Positions 1 through 6,678 of a stretch of DNA of 8,323 nucleotides are shown here, in pieces. The stretch is taken from NCBI GenBank assembly GCA_030523905.1, contig JAUNHO010000036.1, positions 1 through 8,323 on the forward strand, written 5' to 3'. A program made the position numbers and the translations under genes. The stretch is from Bergeyella zoohelcum (GTDB taxonomy: Bacteria > Bacteroidota > Bacteroidia > Flavobacteriales > Weeksellaceae). The notes beneath the pieces are model-generated. The model searched no databases and was not told the origin of the DNA. It saw nothing but the letters and a program-made list of their open reading frames with translations. Numbering within the stretch: position 1 is the first letter of the stretch; each line of letters starts with the position of its first letter.

Positions 1-1
1 T

Positions 2-193
2 GTGAAAAACATCATCGCTGAATATAAAAAATTAGGCGAATACAAACTGATTCTGACCACAGAAAAAGACTATGTAAGGCTGAAAACCTTCCCGAAAATC
101 CAGCATCTGGTGTATTATTGGCCTATTAATGTGAATATAGATAATAGAGAATTGTTTAACCAAATAATTAACGACTATGTTAGCAAAAATTAA
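2..193 (+). CDS. lpxK: Tetraacyldisaccharide 4'-kinase (LpxK), C-terminal end only
   Basis: This is the last 63 codons of a gene that begins upstream of the window. The frame is open at the left edge, so the GTG at base 2 is an internal valine codon and not a start. The peptide contains LILTTEKDYVRL, which matches the conserved C-terminal segment of LpxK, followed by a short hydrophobic strand (LVYYWPINVNI) typical of the family's end. LpxK is an inner-membrane-associated kinase that phosphorylates the 4' position of the tetraacyldisaccharide lipid A precursor, using ATP. The P-loop and catalytic residues lie in the missing part, so activity cannot be judged here. The stop TAA at 191-193 lies inside the next gene, which starts at 177. 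The identification rests on a short stretch but the motif is distinctive. Confidence 0.82.
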   Translation: MKNIIAEYKKLGEYKLILTTEKDYVRLKTFPKIQHLVYYWPINVNIDNRELFNQIINDYVSKN

Positions 194-992
194 AGAAACA
201 GCAGCATTCATCAAGAATATCATCAACGATACGCCTGATTTTGCCATCGTTTTAGGTTCAGGGCTTGGGGCTTTGAAAAACGAAGTAGAACCGATTCATA
301 TCTTGAAATACGAGGACATTCCGAATTTTCCACAGACTACCGTAGTAGGACACGGCGGAAAACTGATTTATGGGCTTTTAGAAGGCAAAAAAGTCCTGAT
401 GATGAGCGGAAGATTCCATTATTACGAAGGTCACGACATAAAAACCGTGGTTTTCCCTTTCCGTGTTTTTCATCTTTTAGGAATAAAAAATCTGATAGTT
501 TCTAACGCTTCGGGTGGCGTTAATCCAAATTTCCGTGTGGCGGATATTATGCTCATCAACGACCATATTAATATGATACCAGAGCACCCATTGAGAGGGG
601 CAAACCTTGATGAATTTGGACCAAGATTCGTAGATATGAGCGAACCTTATAACCGAGAAATGCTAAAAATAGCCGAAAATGTAGCCGAAAGGGAAAACAT
701 TAGTATCCATAAAGGGGTGTATCTTGCCCTTCAAGGTCCTACTTTTGAAACCCCAGCAGAATACGGAATGGTGCGTGCAATGGGTGGCGATGCCGTAGGA
801 ATGAGTACCGTACCAGAGGTCATCGTAGCGAAACATCAGGGAATGAACTGCTTTGGGATTTCCATTATTACCGATGTGGGTGGCCCAGAAATAGCGTTCA
901 GCGTGTCGCACGAGGAAGTGCTACAAGCCGCAAATAAAGCAATGCCAAATGTAATAAAAATAGTGAAAGGTTTGGTAAAAGATTATGAATAA
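177..992 (+). CDS. punA: Purine nucleoside phosphorylase, trimeric PNP/MTAP type
   Basis: 271 residues, the usual length for trimeric PNPs, which split purine nucleosides with phosphate into free base and (deoxy)ribose-1-phosphate for cytoplasmic salvage. Visible motifs are the N-terminal LGSGLG (residues 26-31, Ser28 for phosphate), SGRFHYYEGH (77-86, with the Arg79/His81 pair), SNASGG (109-114), GPTFETPAE, and VGMSTVPEVIVAKH with the substrate-contacting Met and Ser. His245 in SHEEVL matches the family's ribose-contacting histidine. At the position of human Asn243, which contacts the purine, this protein seems to have Asp233 (SIITDVGG); in human PNP the Asn-to-Asp change lets adenosine be used, so specificity may differ from plain inosine/guanosine. 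The ATG lies 17 bases inside lpxK, in another frame, which implies translational coupling. A hairpin follows directly. Family call very sure; exact substrate not. Confidence 0.95.
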   Translation: MLAKIKETAAFIKNIINDTPDFAIVLGSGLGALKNEVEPIHILKYEDIPNFPQTTVVGHGGKLIYGLLEGKKVLMMSGRFHYYEGHDIKTVVFPFRVFHLLGIKNLIVSNASGGVNPNFRVADIMLINDHINMIPEHPLRGANLDEFGPRFVDMSEPYNREMLKIAENVAERENISIHKGVYLALQGPTFETPAEYGMVRAMGGDAVGMSTVPEVIVAKHQGMNCFGISIITDVGGPEIAFSVSHEEVLQAANKAMPNVIKIVKGLVKDYE

Positions 993-996
993 AAAC

Positions 997-1029
997 AAGA
1001 AGAGAAGCACATCACAGGCTTCTCTTTTT
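997..1029. terminator. Intrinsic terminator between convergent genes
   Basis: AGAGAAGC (1001-1008) pairs perfectly with GCTTCTCT (1018-1025) across a 9-base loop, and flanking A's pair with the T-run at 1026-1029, followed by more T's to 1034. It lies between the punA stop (992) and the end of the minus-strand YggS gene (1035). The plus-strand orientation has the stronger U-tract. Read on the minus strand, the hairpin is followed by a T-rich stretch interrupted by TC/G, so it may work both ways, but less well in that direction. Confidence 0.8.
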
Positions 1030-1034
1030 TCTTT

Positions 1035-1739
1035 CTATGAATAGATTCTTTCGCCGAAAATAGCCGTCCCAACGCGAATAATCGTAGCACCTTCTTCTAT
1101 CGCTATTTCCAAATCGCCACTCATTCCCATCGAGAGTTCTTTCATTTCCACATTAGGGATATTTTCCGCAATAATGTCTTGTTGAAGCTGTTTCAATAGC
1201 CTAAAACACGCCCTCACCTCATCTGTATCCGAAGAGAATACCCCAATGGTCATCAGTCCTTTTATTTTCAAGGTAGGAAGCTGGGCAATTCGTTTCACCA
1301 AATCTATTGTTTCCTCTGGCGTAGCACCGAATTTACTCTCCTCATTAGAGGTATTGACCTGCACCAAAATCTCCATCTCTCTGCCCTCTTGCTCCAATTT
1401 CTTATGCAGTTTTTCTGCCAAATCCCATCGGTCTACCGATTGCAAACAAGCGACATCGCATTTCAGTAGGTCTTTTATTTTATTGGTTTGAAGATGCCCA
1501 ATGAAATGATTGGTGTGCGGTGTATCTTTCAAGGCTTCGTATTTGTCTTTTAGTTCCTGTACTTTATTTTCAGCAATTAAAGTTTCACCTGCATTAATGG
1601 CTATTTTTATCCTTTCAGGCGTGATGGTCTTGGTGGCTAGAAGTAGTTTTACCTCATCTCGGTCGCGACCTGCTTCCAAACAAGCCTTTGCAATTCTGCT
1701 ATTGATGATTTCTAAATTATGTAATAGGCTATCACTCAT
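1035..1739 (-). CDS. yggS: YggS/PLPBP family pyridoxal-phosphate homeostasis protein
   Basis: 234 residues, the full normal size for the PLP-binding YggS/PROSC family. These are single-domain, alanine-racemase-like TIM barrels that bind PLP but have no known catalytic activity and help to buffer the cofactor in the cytoplasm. Visible signatures are LLLATKT with the PLP lysine at Lys37, AENKVQEL, HFIGHLQTNKIKDLL, ILVQVNTSNEESKFG, GLMTIG, and the C-terminal phosphate-binding region LSMGMSGDLEIAIEEG followed by IIRVGTAIFG. The start ATG at 1737-1739 gives the expected N-terminus. The gene follows the AAA+ ATPase stop by 37 bases on the same strand and no promoter is visible between them, so it may be co-transcribed with the ATPase and lipoprotein. 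It ends just before a shared hairpin. Nothing unusual is seen in the protein. Confidence 0.95.
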   Translation of the reverse strand: MSDSLLHNLEIINSRIAKACLEAGRDRDEVKLLLATKTITPERIKIAINAGETLIAENKVQELKDKYEALKDTPHTNHFIGHLQTNKIKDLLKCDVACLQSVDRWDLAEKLHKKLEQEGREMEILVQVNTSNEESKFGATPEETIDLVKRIAQLPTLKIKGLMTIGVFSSDTDEVRACFRLLKQLQQDIIAENIPNVEMKELSMGMSGDLEIAIEEGATIIRVGTAIFGERIYS

Positions 1740-1776
1740 TATTTTATGATTTTTTTGACTGAATTTTTCTAATGGG

Positions 1777-2487
1777 CTAAATCTCTGTGTTTTCCAATTG
1801 TTTTATCAATTCTGCTTTAATGAAAGAATAAGCATAATCTTTGGCTTCGGCGAACGATATGGAATATTTTCTATTAATTTTAGTTAAATTATTCGGAAAA
1901 CGAATTAAAATCTCATCATAATATCTATCTAAAACCTCATCGGTTGGCATTTCAAATTCTATTTTCTGCTGAAATCTTCTCATTAGAGCCATATCTATAA
2001 TCTCTGGATGATTGGTGGCACAAATCAGTAGAGTATCCGCTGGGAGATAGTCTATCTGCTGGATAATGGTATTCACTAGCCTACGCATTTCGCCCACATC
2101 TTTGTCATCACTACCTCTTGCTTTTCCCACTTGGTCAAATTCATCTAGAAACAAAACCGCCTTATCTCGCTGGGCTTTATCAAACAACTGCTTGATATTC
2201 TGCGATGTTTCACCTATTCTGGAACTGACAATATTACTCAAATTAAGTATTAAAATCTTCTTCCCCAGAGCATTAGCTATTGCTTTCGCTAACATTGTTT
2301 TTCCACAACCAGATGCACCCGCCAATAGAATTTTATTATCCACAGGCAAACCATATTCTAGCAATGGCTGTACGAACCGATGCTCCTTAATGAGCTGTAA
2401 AACCCTTGTTTTATTTTCTTGGCTAAGGAAAACTTCCTCCAAATGGACTTTTTCTTTATCTTCTATGATGAGATTAAGGATATTCAT
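1777..2487 (-). CDS. Compact AAA+ family ATPase, function unknown
   Basis: 236 residues holding essentially one AAA+ module. Visible elements are Walker A GASGCGKT (57-64), the GETSQNIKQLFDKA segment that follows the pore-loop region, Walker B VLFLDEFD (111-118), sensor 1 CATNHPE (Asn159) and a second-region-of-homology end MALMRRFQQK with Arg170/Arg171 as likely arginine fingers. All residues needed for ATP hydrolysis are present. There is no membrane segment, no fused protease and only a short N-terminal region (about 45 residues) that could bind a substrate or partner. The fold resembles the classical SpoVK/FtsH/Cdc48 clade, whose members remodel or unfold proteins as hexamers, but the target cannot be read from sequence. 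It starts 26 bases after the lipoprotein gene, with an A-rich leader before the ATG. Similar small ATPases elsewhere are paired with a subtilase gene; none is adjacent here. Confidence 0.85.
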   Translation of the reverse strand: MNILNLIIEDKEKVHLEEVFLSQENKTRVLQLIKEHRFVQPLLEYGLPVDNKILLAGASGCGKTMLAKAIANALGKKILILNLSNIVSSRIGETSQNIKQLFDKAQRDKAVLFLDEFDQVGKARGSDDKDVGEMRRLVNTIIQQIDYLPADTLLICATNHPEIIDMALMRRFQQKIEFEMPTDEVLDRYYDEILIRFPNNLTKINRKYSISFAEAKDYAYSFIKAELIKQLENTEI

Positions 2488-2513
2488 TTTTAATTTTTAT
2501 AAATCACTAAAAA

Positions 2514-2828
2514 TCAGTTTTTTGTAAAGACCTCCAATAAAACTTTATGTTTATTTTTATCGTAAGATGAGTGCTTTTTTGCTATCTCGTTTTCATCTCT
2601 TATCACATTGATACTCTTTATTTTACCATTGTTATTGAGTTTATTAATGGTTTCTATACTGCTAGTTTTACCATTAAGTAGTACAAGAACGCTATTATCT
2701 TTTGCCACCTCTATGGATTTCATAATGCGTACGGTATCATAAGAAGGATTATTATAAACCTTTGCACTAGGTTTTGCACCACACGAAATAATGAGAATGG
2801 ACGAAACTATTGCTACTAATATCTTCAT
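2514..2828 (-). CDS. Small predicted lipoprotein with a TonB-plug-like C-terminal half
   Basis: 104 residues. The N-terminus is a lipoprotein signal: Lys2, then a hydrophobic run ILVAIVSSILII and a lipobox ending ISC with Cys16 followed by GAK, so the mature protein should be lipid-anchored, probably in the outer membrane or facing the periplasm. After a short linker, residues of about 46-104 read VLVLLNGK, then ETINKLN, IKSINVIRDENEI and KVLLEVFTKN. This order resembles the hairpin of Bacteroidota TonB-dependent-receptor plug domains (LYVIDGK ... IESINVLKD ... GVILITTK). That similarity is by eye and is an inference; no barrel or TonB box is present. The gene lies 57 bases downstream of the malic enzyme gene, behind its terminator, and 26 bases upstream of the AAA+ ATPase. 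No promoter matching the phylum consensus is seen in the 57-base gap. Function unknown. Confidence 0.75.
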   Translation of the reverse strand: MKILVAIVSSILIISCGAKPSAKVYNNPSYDTVRIMKSIEVAKDNSVLVLLNGKTSSIETINKLNNNGKIKSINVIRDENEIAKKHSSYDKNKHKVLLEVFTKN

Positions 2829-2841
2829 TTTGATAAAAAAA

Positions 2842-2873
2842 TTAAAAAAACAGGGTATTAAAATAACACCCTG
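2842..2873 (-). terminator. Intrinsic terminator of the malic enzyme transcript
   Basis: On the minus strand the 9-base arm CAGGGTGTT (2873-2865) pairs with AATACCCTG (2859-2851) across a 5-base loop, followed by seven U's (2850-2844) and then a further AT-rich stretch. One pair is G-U, which forms only in the minus-strand RNA and becomes an A-C mismatch on the other strand. This supports minus-strand function. It lies 13 bases past the malic enzyme stop. Confidence 0.88.
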
Positions 2874-2885
2874 AATTTCATATCA

Positions 2886-5177
2886 TTACTTTTCTAAACT
2901 TTCTCTTCTTTGGGCATCTAGCACGGCGATGGTAGCCAAATTGACGATTTCATCTACGCTAGAACGCATTTGTAGGATATGCACAGGCTGTTTCAGTCCC
3001 ATTAGGATTGGTCCGATGGTCTGTGCTACGCCCATTCCTCTGATGATTTTATAAGAAATGTTTGCAGATTCCAAGCTTGGGAAAACGAAAACATTCGCTG
3101 GGGTATTGCCGAGTTTAGAGAACGGATAGTCTTCTAGGTGGTCGGCATTCATTGCGAAATCTGGCTGTATCTCGCCATCTACTACCATTTTCGGATATTT
3201 TTCGTGAAGTATTTCCACCGCCTTGGCTACTTTTTTGGAAGTTTCGGTAATGGAAGAAAAATTTTCATACGCTAGCATCGCAATTCTCGGCTCTATGGCA
3301 AAGGTCTTCACGGTGATTTCTGCCATTTTAGCAATATTCACCAAATCTTCCGCCGTAGGATTTTCATTAATAGAAGTATCCGCGAAGAAAAGCGGTTTTT
3401 TATCCGACATTATCATCATCATAGAAGCCACTTTGCTCACGCCTTCCTCTTTTTCTATGACCTCTAAAACGGGTTTCAGGTTGGAGGAATAATTTTTAGA
3501 AAAGCCCATTACCAAAGCATCTACATCGCCGTGTTTCAGCATCAGTGGTCCGAAATAATCTCTTTGGCGAACGAATCTTTTGGCTTTATATTCGTTGATA
3601 CCTTTTCGGTTGCGGAGATTCCAAAGCGTTTGGCGGTATTTTCTGCGGTTTTCCTCTTGGTCATCATCATTTGGGTCTATGATTTTCACATCAAGGTTAA
3701 TCCCAAATTTCTCCATTTGTTCCTTAATGTATTTTTTCTCGCCCAATAGCACTGGCTCGGCAATGCCTTCCTCGTAAAGGATTTGTGCTGCTTTGAGGAC
3801 ATTGTATTCCTCCGCATTACCTAGAGCCACGCGTTTCGGATTAGAACGGGCTCTGTTTTGCATCATTCTGATGAGTTTTTCATCGCGTCCCATTCTATCC
3901 AAAAGATGGTTTTCATATTCCTCAAAATCGGTGATATTTTTCCCTGCCACACCGCTTTCCATAGCAGCTTTGGCTACGGCGATAGAAACTCTGGTAAGTA
4001 ATCTATTATCAAAAGGTTTTGGAATGAAATAGTCTCTACCAAAGGACAAACTTTTAAGGTTATAAGCCAATACAACCATCTCTGGTACAGGCTCTTTCGC
4101 TAAATCAGCAATGGCGTGAACGGCTGCCAATTTCATTTCTTCATTGATACCTGTTGCCTGAACATCTAACGCCCCACGGAATATATAAGGGAAACCGAGA
4201 ACATTATTCACCTGATTAGGGAAATCGCTTCGCCCAGTTGCCATTATCACATCTTTTCTGGTCTCCATCGCTAGGTTGTAGTCTATCTCTGGTGTAGGGT
4301 TTGCAAGACCAAATACCACAGGGTTTTCTGCCATAGAAAGTAGCATCTCTGGGGTCATCACATTCCCTTTGGAAAGTCCCACGAAAACATCTGCACCTTT
4401 CAAAGCATCTTCCAAAGTTGAAATCTCGGTATTGGCAATGAAGTCTATTTTTTCAGGCGTGAGGTTTTCTCTTTTATGGTTGATAACGCCTTTGCTATCA
4501 CACATTAAGACATTTTCTTTTTTCAGCCCAAGAGCGATATAAAGTTTGGTACAGGCAATCGCTGCCGCCCCTGCTCCATTCACCACTAGTTTCACTTCTT
4601 CTATTTTCTTCCCTGCCAATTCTAGGGCGTTGATGAGTGCTGCAGCGGAGATTATTGCCGTTCCGTGCTGGTCATCGTGCATTAGCGGAATGTCTAGTTC
4701 CTCTTTTAGGCGTTGCTCTATGTAGAATGCCTCTGGTGCTTTGATGTCTTCCAGATTAATCCCACCGAAAGTAGGGGCAATTCCTTTTACGATTTCTATA
4801 AATTTATCTGGGTCTTTTTCATTAATTTCAATATCAAATACATTAATATCTGCAAAAATCTTAAACAAAAGCCCTTTTCCTTCCATTACAGGTTTGGAGG
4901 CTTCGGCACCTATATCGCCCAATCCTAAAACTGCCGTCCCGTTGGAAATCACAGCTACCAGATTGCCTTTCCCTGTGTAGTCATAGGCGGTTTTTGGGTT
5001 TTTCTCTATTTCTAAACAAGGTACTGCCACCCCAGGCGAATACGCCAAACTCAAATCTCTCTGCGAGGAGTGAGGCTTGGAGGGTATGACCTCTATTTTT
5101 CCTTTTGGCTCTGCTTTGTGGTAATCCAATGCCGCCTGATTGAAGTTTTTTTCGTCTCTATGCATTCTGTTAGACAT
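2886..5177 (-). CDS. maeB: NADP-dependent malic enzyme, MaeB type, with C-terminal phosphotransacetylase-like domain
   Basis: 763 residues, the standard length of large bacterial MaeB enzymes, which oxidatively decarboxylate malate to pyruvate and CO2 and produce NADPH in the cytoplasm. The N-terminal malic domain has LAYSPGVA (catalytic Tyr46), EGKGLLFK (Lys101 as the likely general base), the metal-ligand motif LEDIKAPE (Glu143/Asp144) and HDDQHGTA (167-173). The NADP-binding domain has GAGAAA at 201-206, then GLANPTPE and ATGRSDFPNQVNN. From about residue 440 to the end is a phosphate acetyl/butyryltransferase-like domain; in characterised MaeB proteins it is not a working transacetylase but serves oligomerisation and acetyl-CoA control. 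No frameshift or missing key residue is seen. A second ATG at codon 5 is an alternative start. The gene follows the NAGK-like gene by 73 bases on the same strand and ends in its own terminator. Confidence 0.97.
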   Translation of the reverse strand: MSNRMHRDEKNFNQAALDYHKAEPKGKIEVIPSKPHSSQRDLSLAYSPGVAVPCLEIEKNPKTAYDYTGKGNLVAVISNGTAVLGLGDIGAEASKPVMEGKGLLFKIFADINVFDIEINEKDPDKFIEIVKGIAPTFGGINLEDIKAPEAFYIEQRLKEELDIPLMHDDQHGTAIISAAALINALELAGKKIEEVKLVVNGAGAAAIACTKLYIALGLKKENVLMCDSKGVINHKRENLTPEKIDFIANTEISTLEDALKGADVFVGLSKGNVMTPEMLLSMAENPVVFGLANPTPEIDYNLAMETRKDVIMATGRSDFPNQVNNVLGFPYIFRGALDVQATGINEEMKLAAVHAIADLAKEPVPEMVVLAYNLKSLSFGRDYFIPKPFDNRLLTRVSIAVAKAAMESGVAGKNITDFEEYENHLLDRMGRDEKLIRMMQNRARSNPKRVALGNAEEYNVLKAAQILYEEGIAEPVLLGEKKYIKEQMEKFGINLDVKIIDPNDDDQEENRRKYRQTLWNLRNRKGINEYKAKRFVRQRDYFGPLMLKHGDVDALVMGFSKNYSSNLKPVLEVIEKEEGVSKVASMMMIMSDKKPLFFADTSINENPTAEDLVNIAKMAEITVKTFAIEPRIAMLAYENFSSITETSKKVAKAVEILHEKYPKMVVDGEIQPDFAMNADHLEDYPFSKLGNTPANVFVFPSLESANISYKIIRGMGVAQTIGPILMGLKQPVHILQMRSSVDEIVNLATIAVLDAQRRESLEK

Positions 5178-5195
5178 ATTTTTTTCTTTTTATAA

Positions 5196-5247
5196 GGTTA
5201 GGGATTAGTCATTAGGGAATAGTCTTTTTCATTATTAATAATTCCCT
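5196..5247. repeat. Short intergenic repeat and inverted repeat upstream of maeB
   Basis: Bases 5196-5209 read GGTTAGGGATTAGT, identical to 6681-6694 in another intergenic region of this window. A related ATTAGGGAATAG follows at 5211-5222. AGGGAAT (5214-5220) is inverted as ATTCCCT (5241-5247), enclosing the 12-base perfect palindrome at 5231-5242. On the minus strand, in which both flanking genes are read, there is no T-run after the hairpin, so it is not an obvious terminator. It could be a REP-like element or a leader structure for maeB; the sequence alone does not decide. Confidence 0.55.
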
Positions 5248-5250
5248 TTT

Positions 5251-6111
5251 TTAATCCTTGAATATTATGTATTTTTTGTGATAATCTACTAAATTTTCTA
5301 TTGGTTTTTGTACTATTTTACCGATTTTCAAGTTCATATCCGAAGCAACAGCACGGAGAATATCCTGATAATAATACGCAATGGAGCCTATGAAATTAAT
5401 CTCACTCGTTTTACTTTCTTCGTATGGCACCACCTGATATTCCATATAGTTTTTCAGTTCTTGATAGACCAAATTTTGCAAGTAAGGATGCTGTTTTCGT
5501 TTGACAATGAATTTGCTAAAATCTGCCAAATAAGCATTCGCACGAGGATTATGATACATATTCCTGATGACCTCGGCTATATCAAGCGGATATTCTTGCT
5601 CAAATTCAAGGGCAAGTTCGCTAGGCATTTTCTTCATAAAATAATTCTTCAAAAGCAATTTCCCCAAGGCACAGCCACTGCCTTCATCACCGATGAGGAA
5701 GCCCAGCGAGGGAAGTTTCCGCTGAATTGTCTCACCATCAAAATAGCAAGAATTGGAGCCTGTCCCCAAGATACAAATAATGGCAGGATTGCCCTGATAC
5801 GCCGCATAAGCCGCCGCCGATAAATCACTCTCCACCACTATTTCCGCATTTGGGAATACCTTTACCAGAGCGTCTTTTAGCTTTTCTCGGTTTTCTGCCA
5901 GACCACAGCCAGCCCCATAGAAAAACAGCCGCTCTATATTGAATCTTAGTACCGATAGTTGCTCATTATTTTGTACCTCTGTAAGGATTTTCTCCACTGG
6001 CACAATATTCGGGTTCAGCCCCATTGTCTGTATCCTCGTTTTCATTTCCCCTTGGTTATCAAGGAGTACCCAATCGCACTTTGTAGAACCGCCATCAACT
6101 ATTGCAATCAT
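5251..6111 (-). CDS. N-acetylglucosamine kinase-like protein, BadF/BadG/BcrA/BcrD ATPase family
   Basis: 286 residues with an ASKHA (actin/hexokinase/Hsp70) sugar-kinase fold. Visible parts are the N-terminal phosphate loop DGGSTKCDW (6-14), FYGAGCG (64-70), the likely catalytic Asp96 in ESDLSAAAYAA, the second phosphate motif LGTGSNS (115-121), GDEGSG (141-146) and an adenosine-type motif IGSIAYYYQD (241-250). Eukaryotic N-acetylglucosamine kinase and many Bacteroidota proteins with this motif order belong to the BadF/BcrA group, so phosphorylation of GlcNAc or a related amino sugar in the cytoplasm is the best guess. The substrate is not proven, and the cysteines of the radical-enzyme activases in the same superfamily are not evident. 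The ATG at 6109-6111 begins right at the family's first strand. A possible but imperfect -7 box (TAATTTCG, minus strand, 6139-6132) lies upstream. The malic enzyme gene follows after 73 bases and may share the transcript. Confidence 0.85.
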   Translation of the reverse strand: MIAIVDGGSTKCDWVLLDNQGEMKTRIQTMGLNPNIVPVEKILTEVQNNEQLSVLRFNIERLFFYGAGCGLAENREKLKDALVKVFPNAEIVVESDLSAAAYAAYQGNPAIICILGTGSNSCYFDGETIQRKLPSLGFLIGDEGSGCALGKLLLKNYFMKKMPSELALEFEQEYPLDIAEVIRNMYHNPRANAYLADFSKFIVKRKQHPYLQNLVYQELKNYMEYQVVPYEESKTSEINFIGSIAYYYQDILRAVASDMNLKIGKIVQKPIENLVDYHKKYIIFKD

Positions 6112-6169
6112 ACGAATGAAAAATTAATCTGCGAAATTATAAAATATATTGCGAAAATTTTGAAATAAA

Positions 6170-6201
6170 TTTGAAAGATTTTACGATTTACACTAAATTT
6201 G
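6170..6201 (+). promoter_or_regulatory. Bacteroidota-type promoter for the GtrA-like gene
   Basis: TTTG at 6170-6173 and TAAATTTG at 6194-6201 match the -33 TTTG and -7 TAnnTTTG boxes of the Bacteroidota housekeeping sigma factor, with 20 bases between them, close to the usual spacing. Transcription would then begin near 6207-6210, leaving a leader of only about 10 bases before the ATG at 6217. The upstream in-frame TTG at 6199 lies inside the -7 box and so cannot be the start codon. Confidence 0.7.
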
Positions 6202-6216
6202 CGAGATATTTACTCT

Positions 6217-6678
6217 ATGAAAGCACTTTTACTGAAACAAAAACAGATTTTATTCTTCATCATTGCAGGGGCAATGAGTGCTGTGATAGAGGTAGGAAGT
6301 TTCAAAATACTGAGTATAACTCTACCGAAAATACTGAGCTGGGAAAACTACCTGTATGGTCTGCGTTTCCCGATGAGTAATGTACTTTCTACCAGCTGTG
6401 GAATTATTTCTAATTATTTTTTCAGCATTTGGTTTGTGTTTCAAAGAGGGAAACATTCCAGACGCAGGGAGTTTGCCTATTTCGTGGGAGTTTCTGGGTT
6501 TTCTACGCTTCTGAGCCTTCTATTTTTTCAGGTTTTTTATGTGGATATTTATCTTGATGATTATTTTGATTTTGGCTTTTTCGTATTAAGTGCCGAGATG
6601 CTCAGCAAGATTTCCGCCATTGTATTGGTCTCTATTCTTAGTTATATTGTGAAAAAAAAATTGGTGTTTAGTAATTAG
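6217..6678 (+). CDS. GtrA-like four-helix membrane protein
   Basis: 153 residues from the ATG at 6217; a longer reading from a TTG at 6199 is rejected because it would start inside the promoter. Four hydrophobic segments are visible at about residues 10-30, 53-75, 86-108 and 122-147, with basic residues between helices 2 and 3 (QRGKHSRRRE) and after helix 4 (KKK). NYFFSIWFVF at the end of helix 2 and the closing KKKLVF match the paired features of the GtrA family. Members are small inner-membrane proteins, many of them thought to help move polyprenyl-linked sugars across the membrane or to serve cell-surface polysaccharide synthesis. No glycosyltransferase partner gene is next to it, so the sugar substrate is unknown. 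A PlsC-like gene follows 190 bases downstream on the same strand, across repeat-rich DNA. Confidence 0.85.
   Translation: MKALLLKQKQILFFIIAGAMSAVIEVGSFKILSITLPKILSWENYLYGLRFPMSNVLSTSCGIISNYFFSIWFVFQRGKHSRRREFAYFVGVSGFSTLLSLLFFQVFYVDIYLDDYFDFGFFVLSAEMLSKISAIVLVSILSYIVKKKLVFSN

Noticed and set aside
1777..2487. Phage-defence ATPase or ATPase-subtilase pair
   Set aside because: Only a generic AAA+ module is seen; no protease, nuclease or sensor gene lies next to it, so a defence role cannot be claimed.
2066..2527. 153-codon plus-strand open frame opposite the AAA+ ATPase
   Set aside because: It lies wholly antisense to a gene with intact AAA+ motifs, and its peptide shows low-complexity, Ser/Leu-rich composition typical of a shadow frame.
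2886..3560. Independent phosphate acetyltransferase gene
   Set aside because: The PTA-like segment is in frame with the malic enzyme with no break, as in all large MaeB proteins, so it is a domain and not a separate gene.
5214..5247. Terminator after the NAGK-like gene
   Set aside because: The stem is only seven pairs with a 20-base loop, and the T-run lies on the wrong side for minus-strand transcription.
5308..5823. 171-codon plus-strand open frame opposite the NAGK-like gene
   Set aside because: The minus-strand frame has clear kinase motifs through the same bases; the plus frame has no recognisable domain and no promoter of its own.
6199..6216. TTG start giving a six-residue longer GtrA-like protein
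   Set aside because: The TTG is part of the TAAATTTG promoter box, and the ATG at 6217 begins at the normal family N-terminus.
6171..6380. 69-codon open frame overlapping the GtrA-like gene start
   Set aside because: It begins within the promoter and runs in another frame through the first helices of the GtrA-like gene; its peptide shows no domain.
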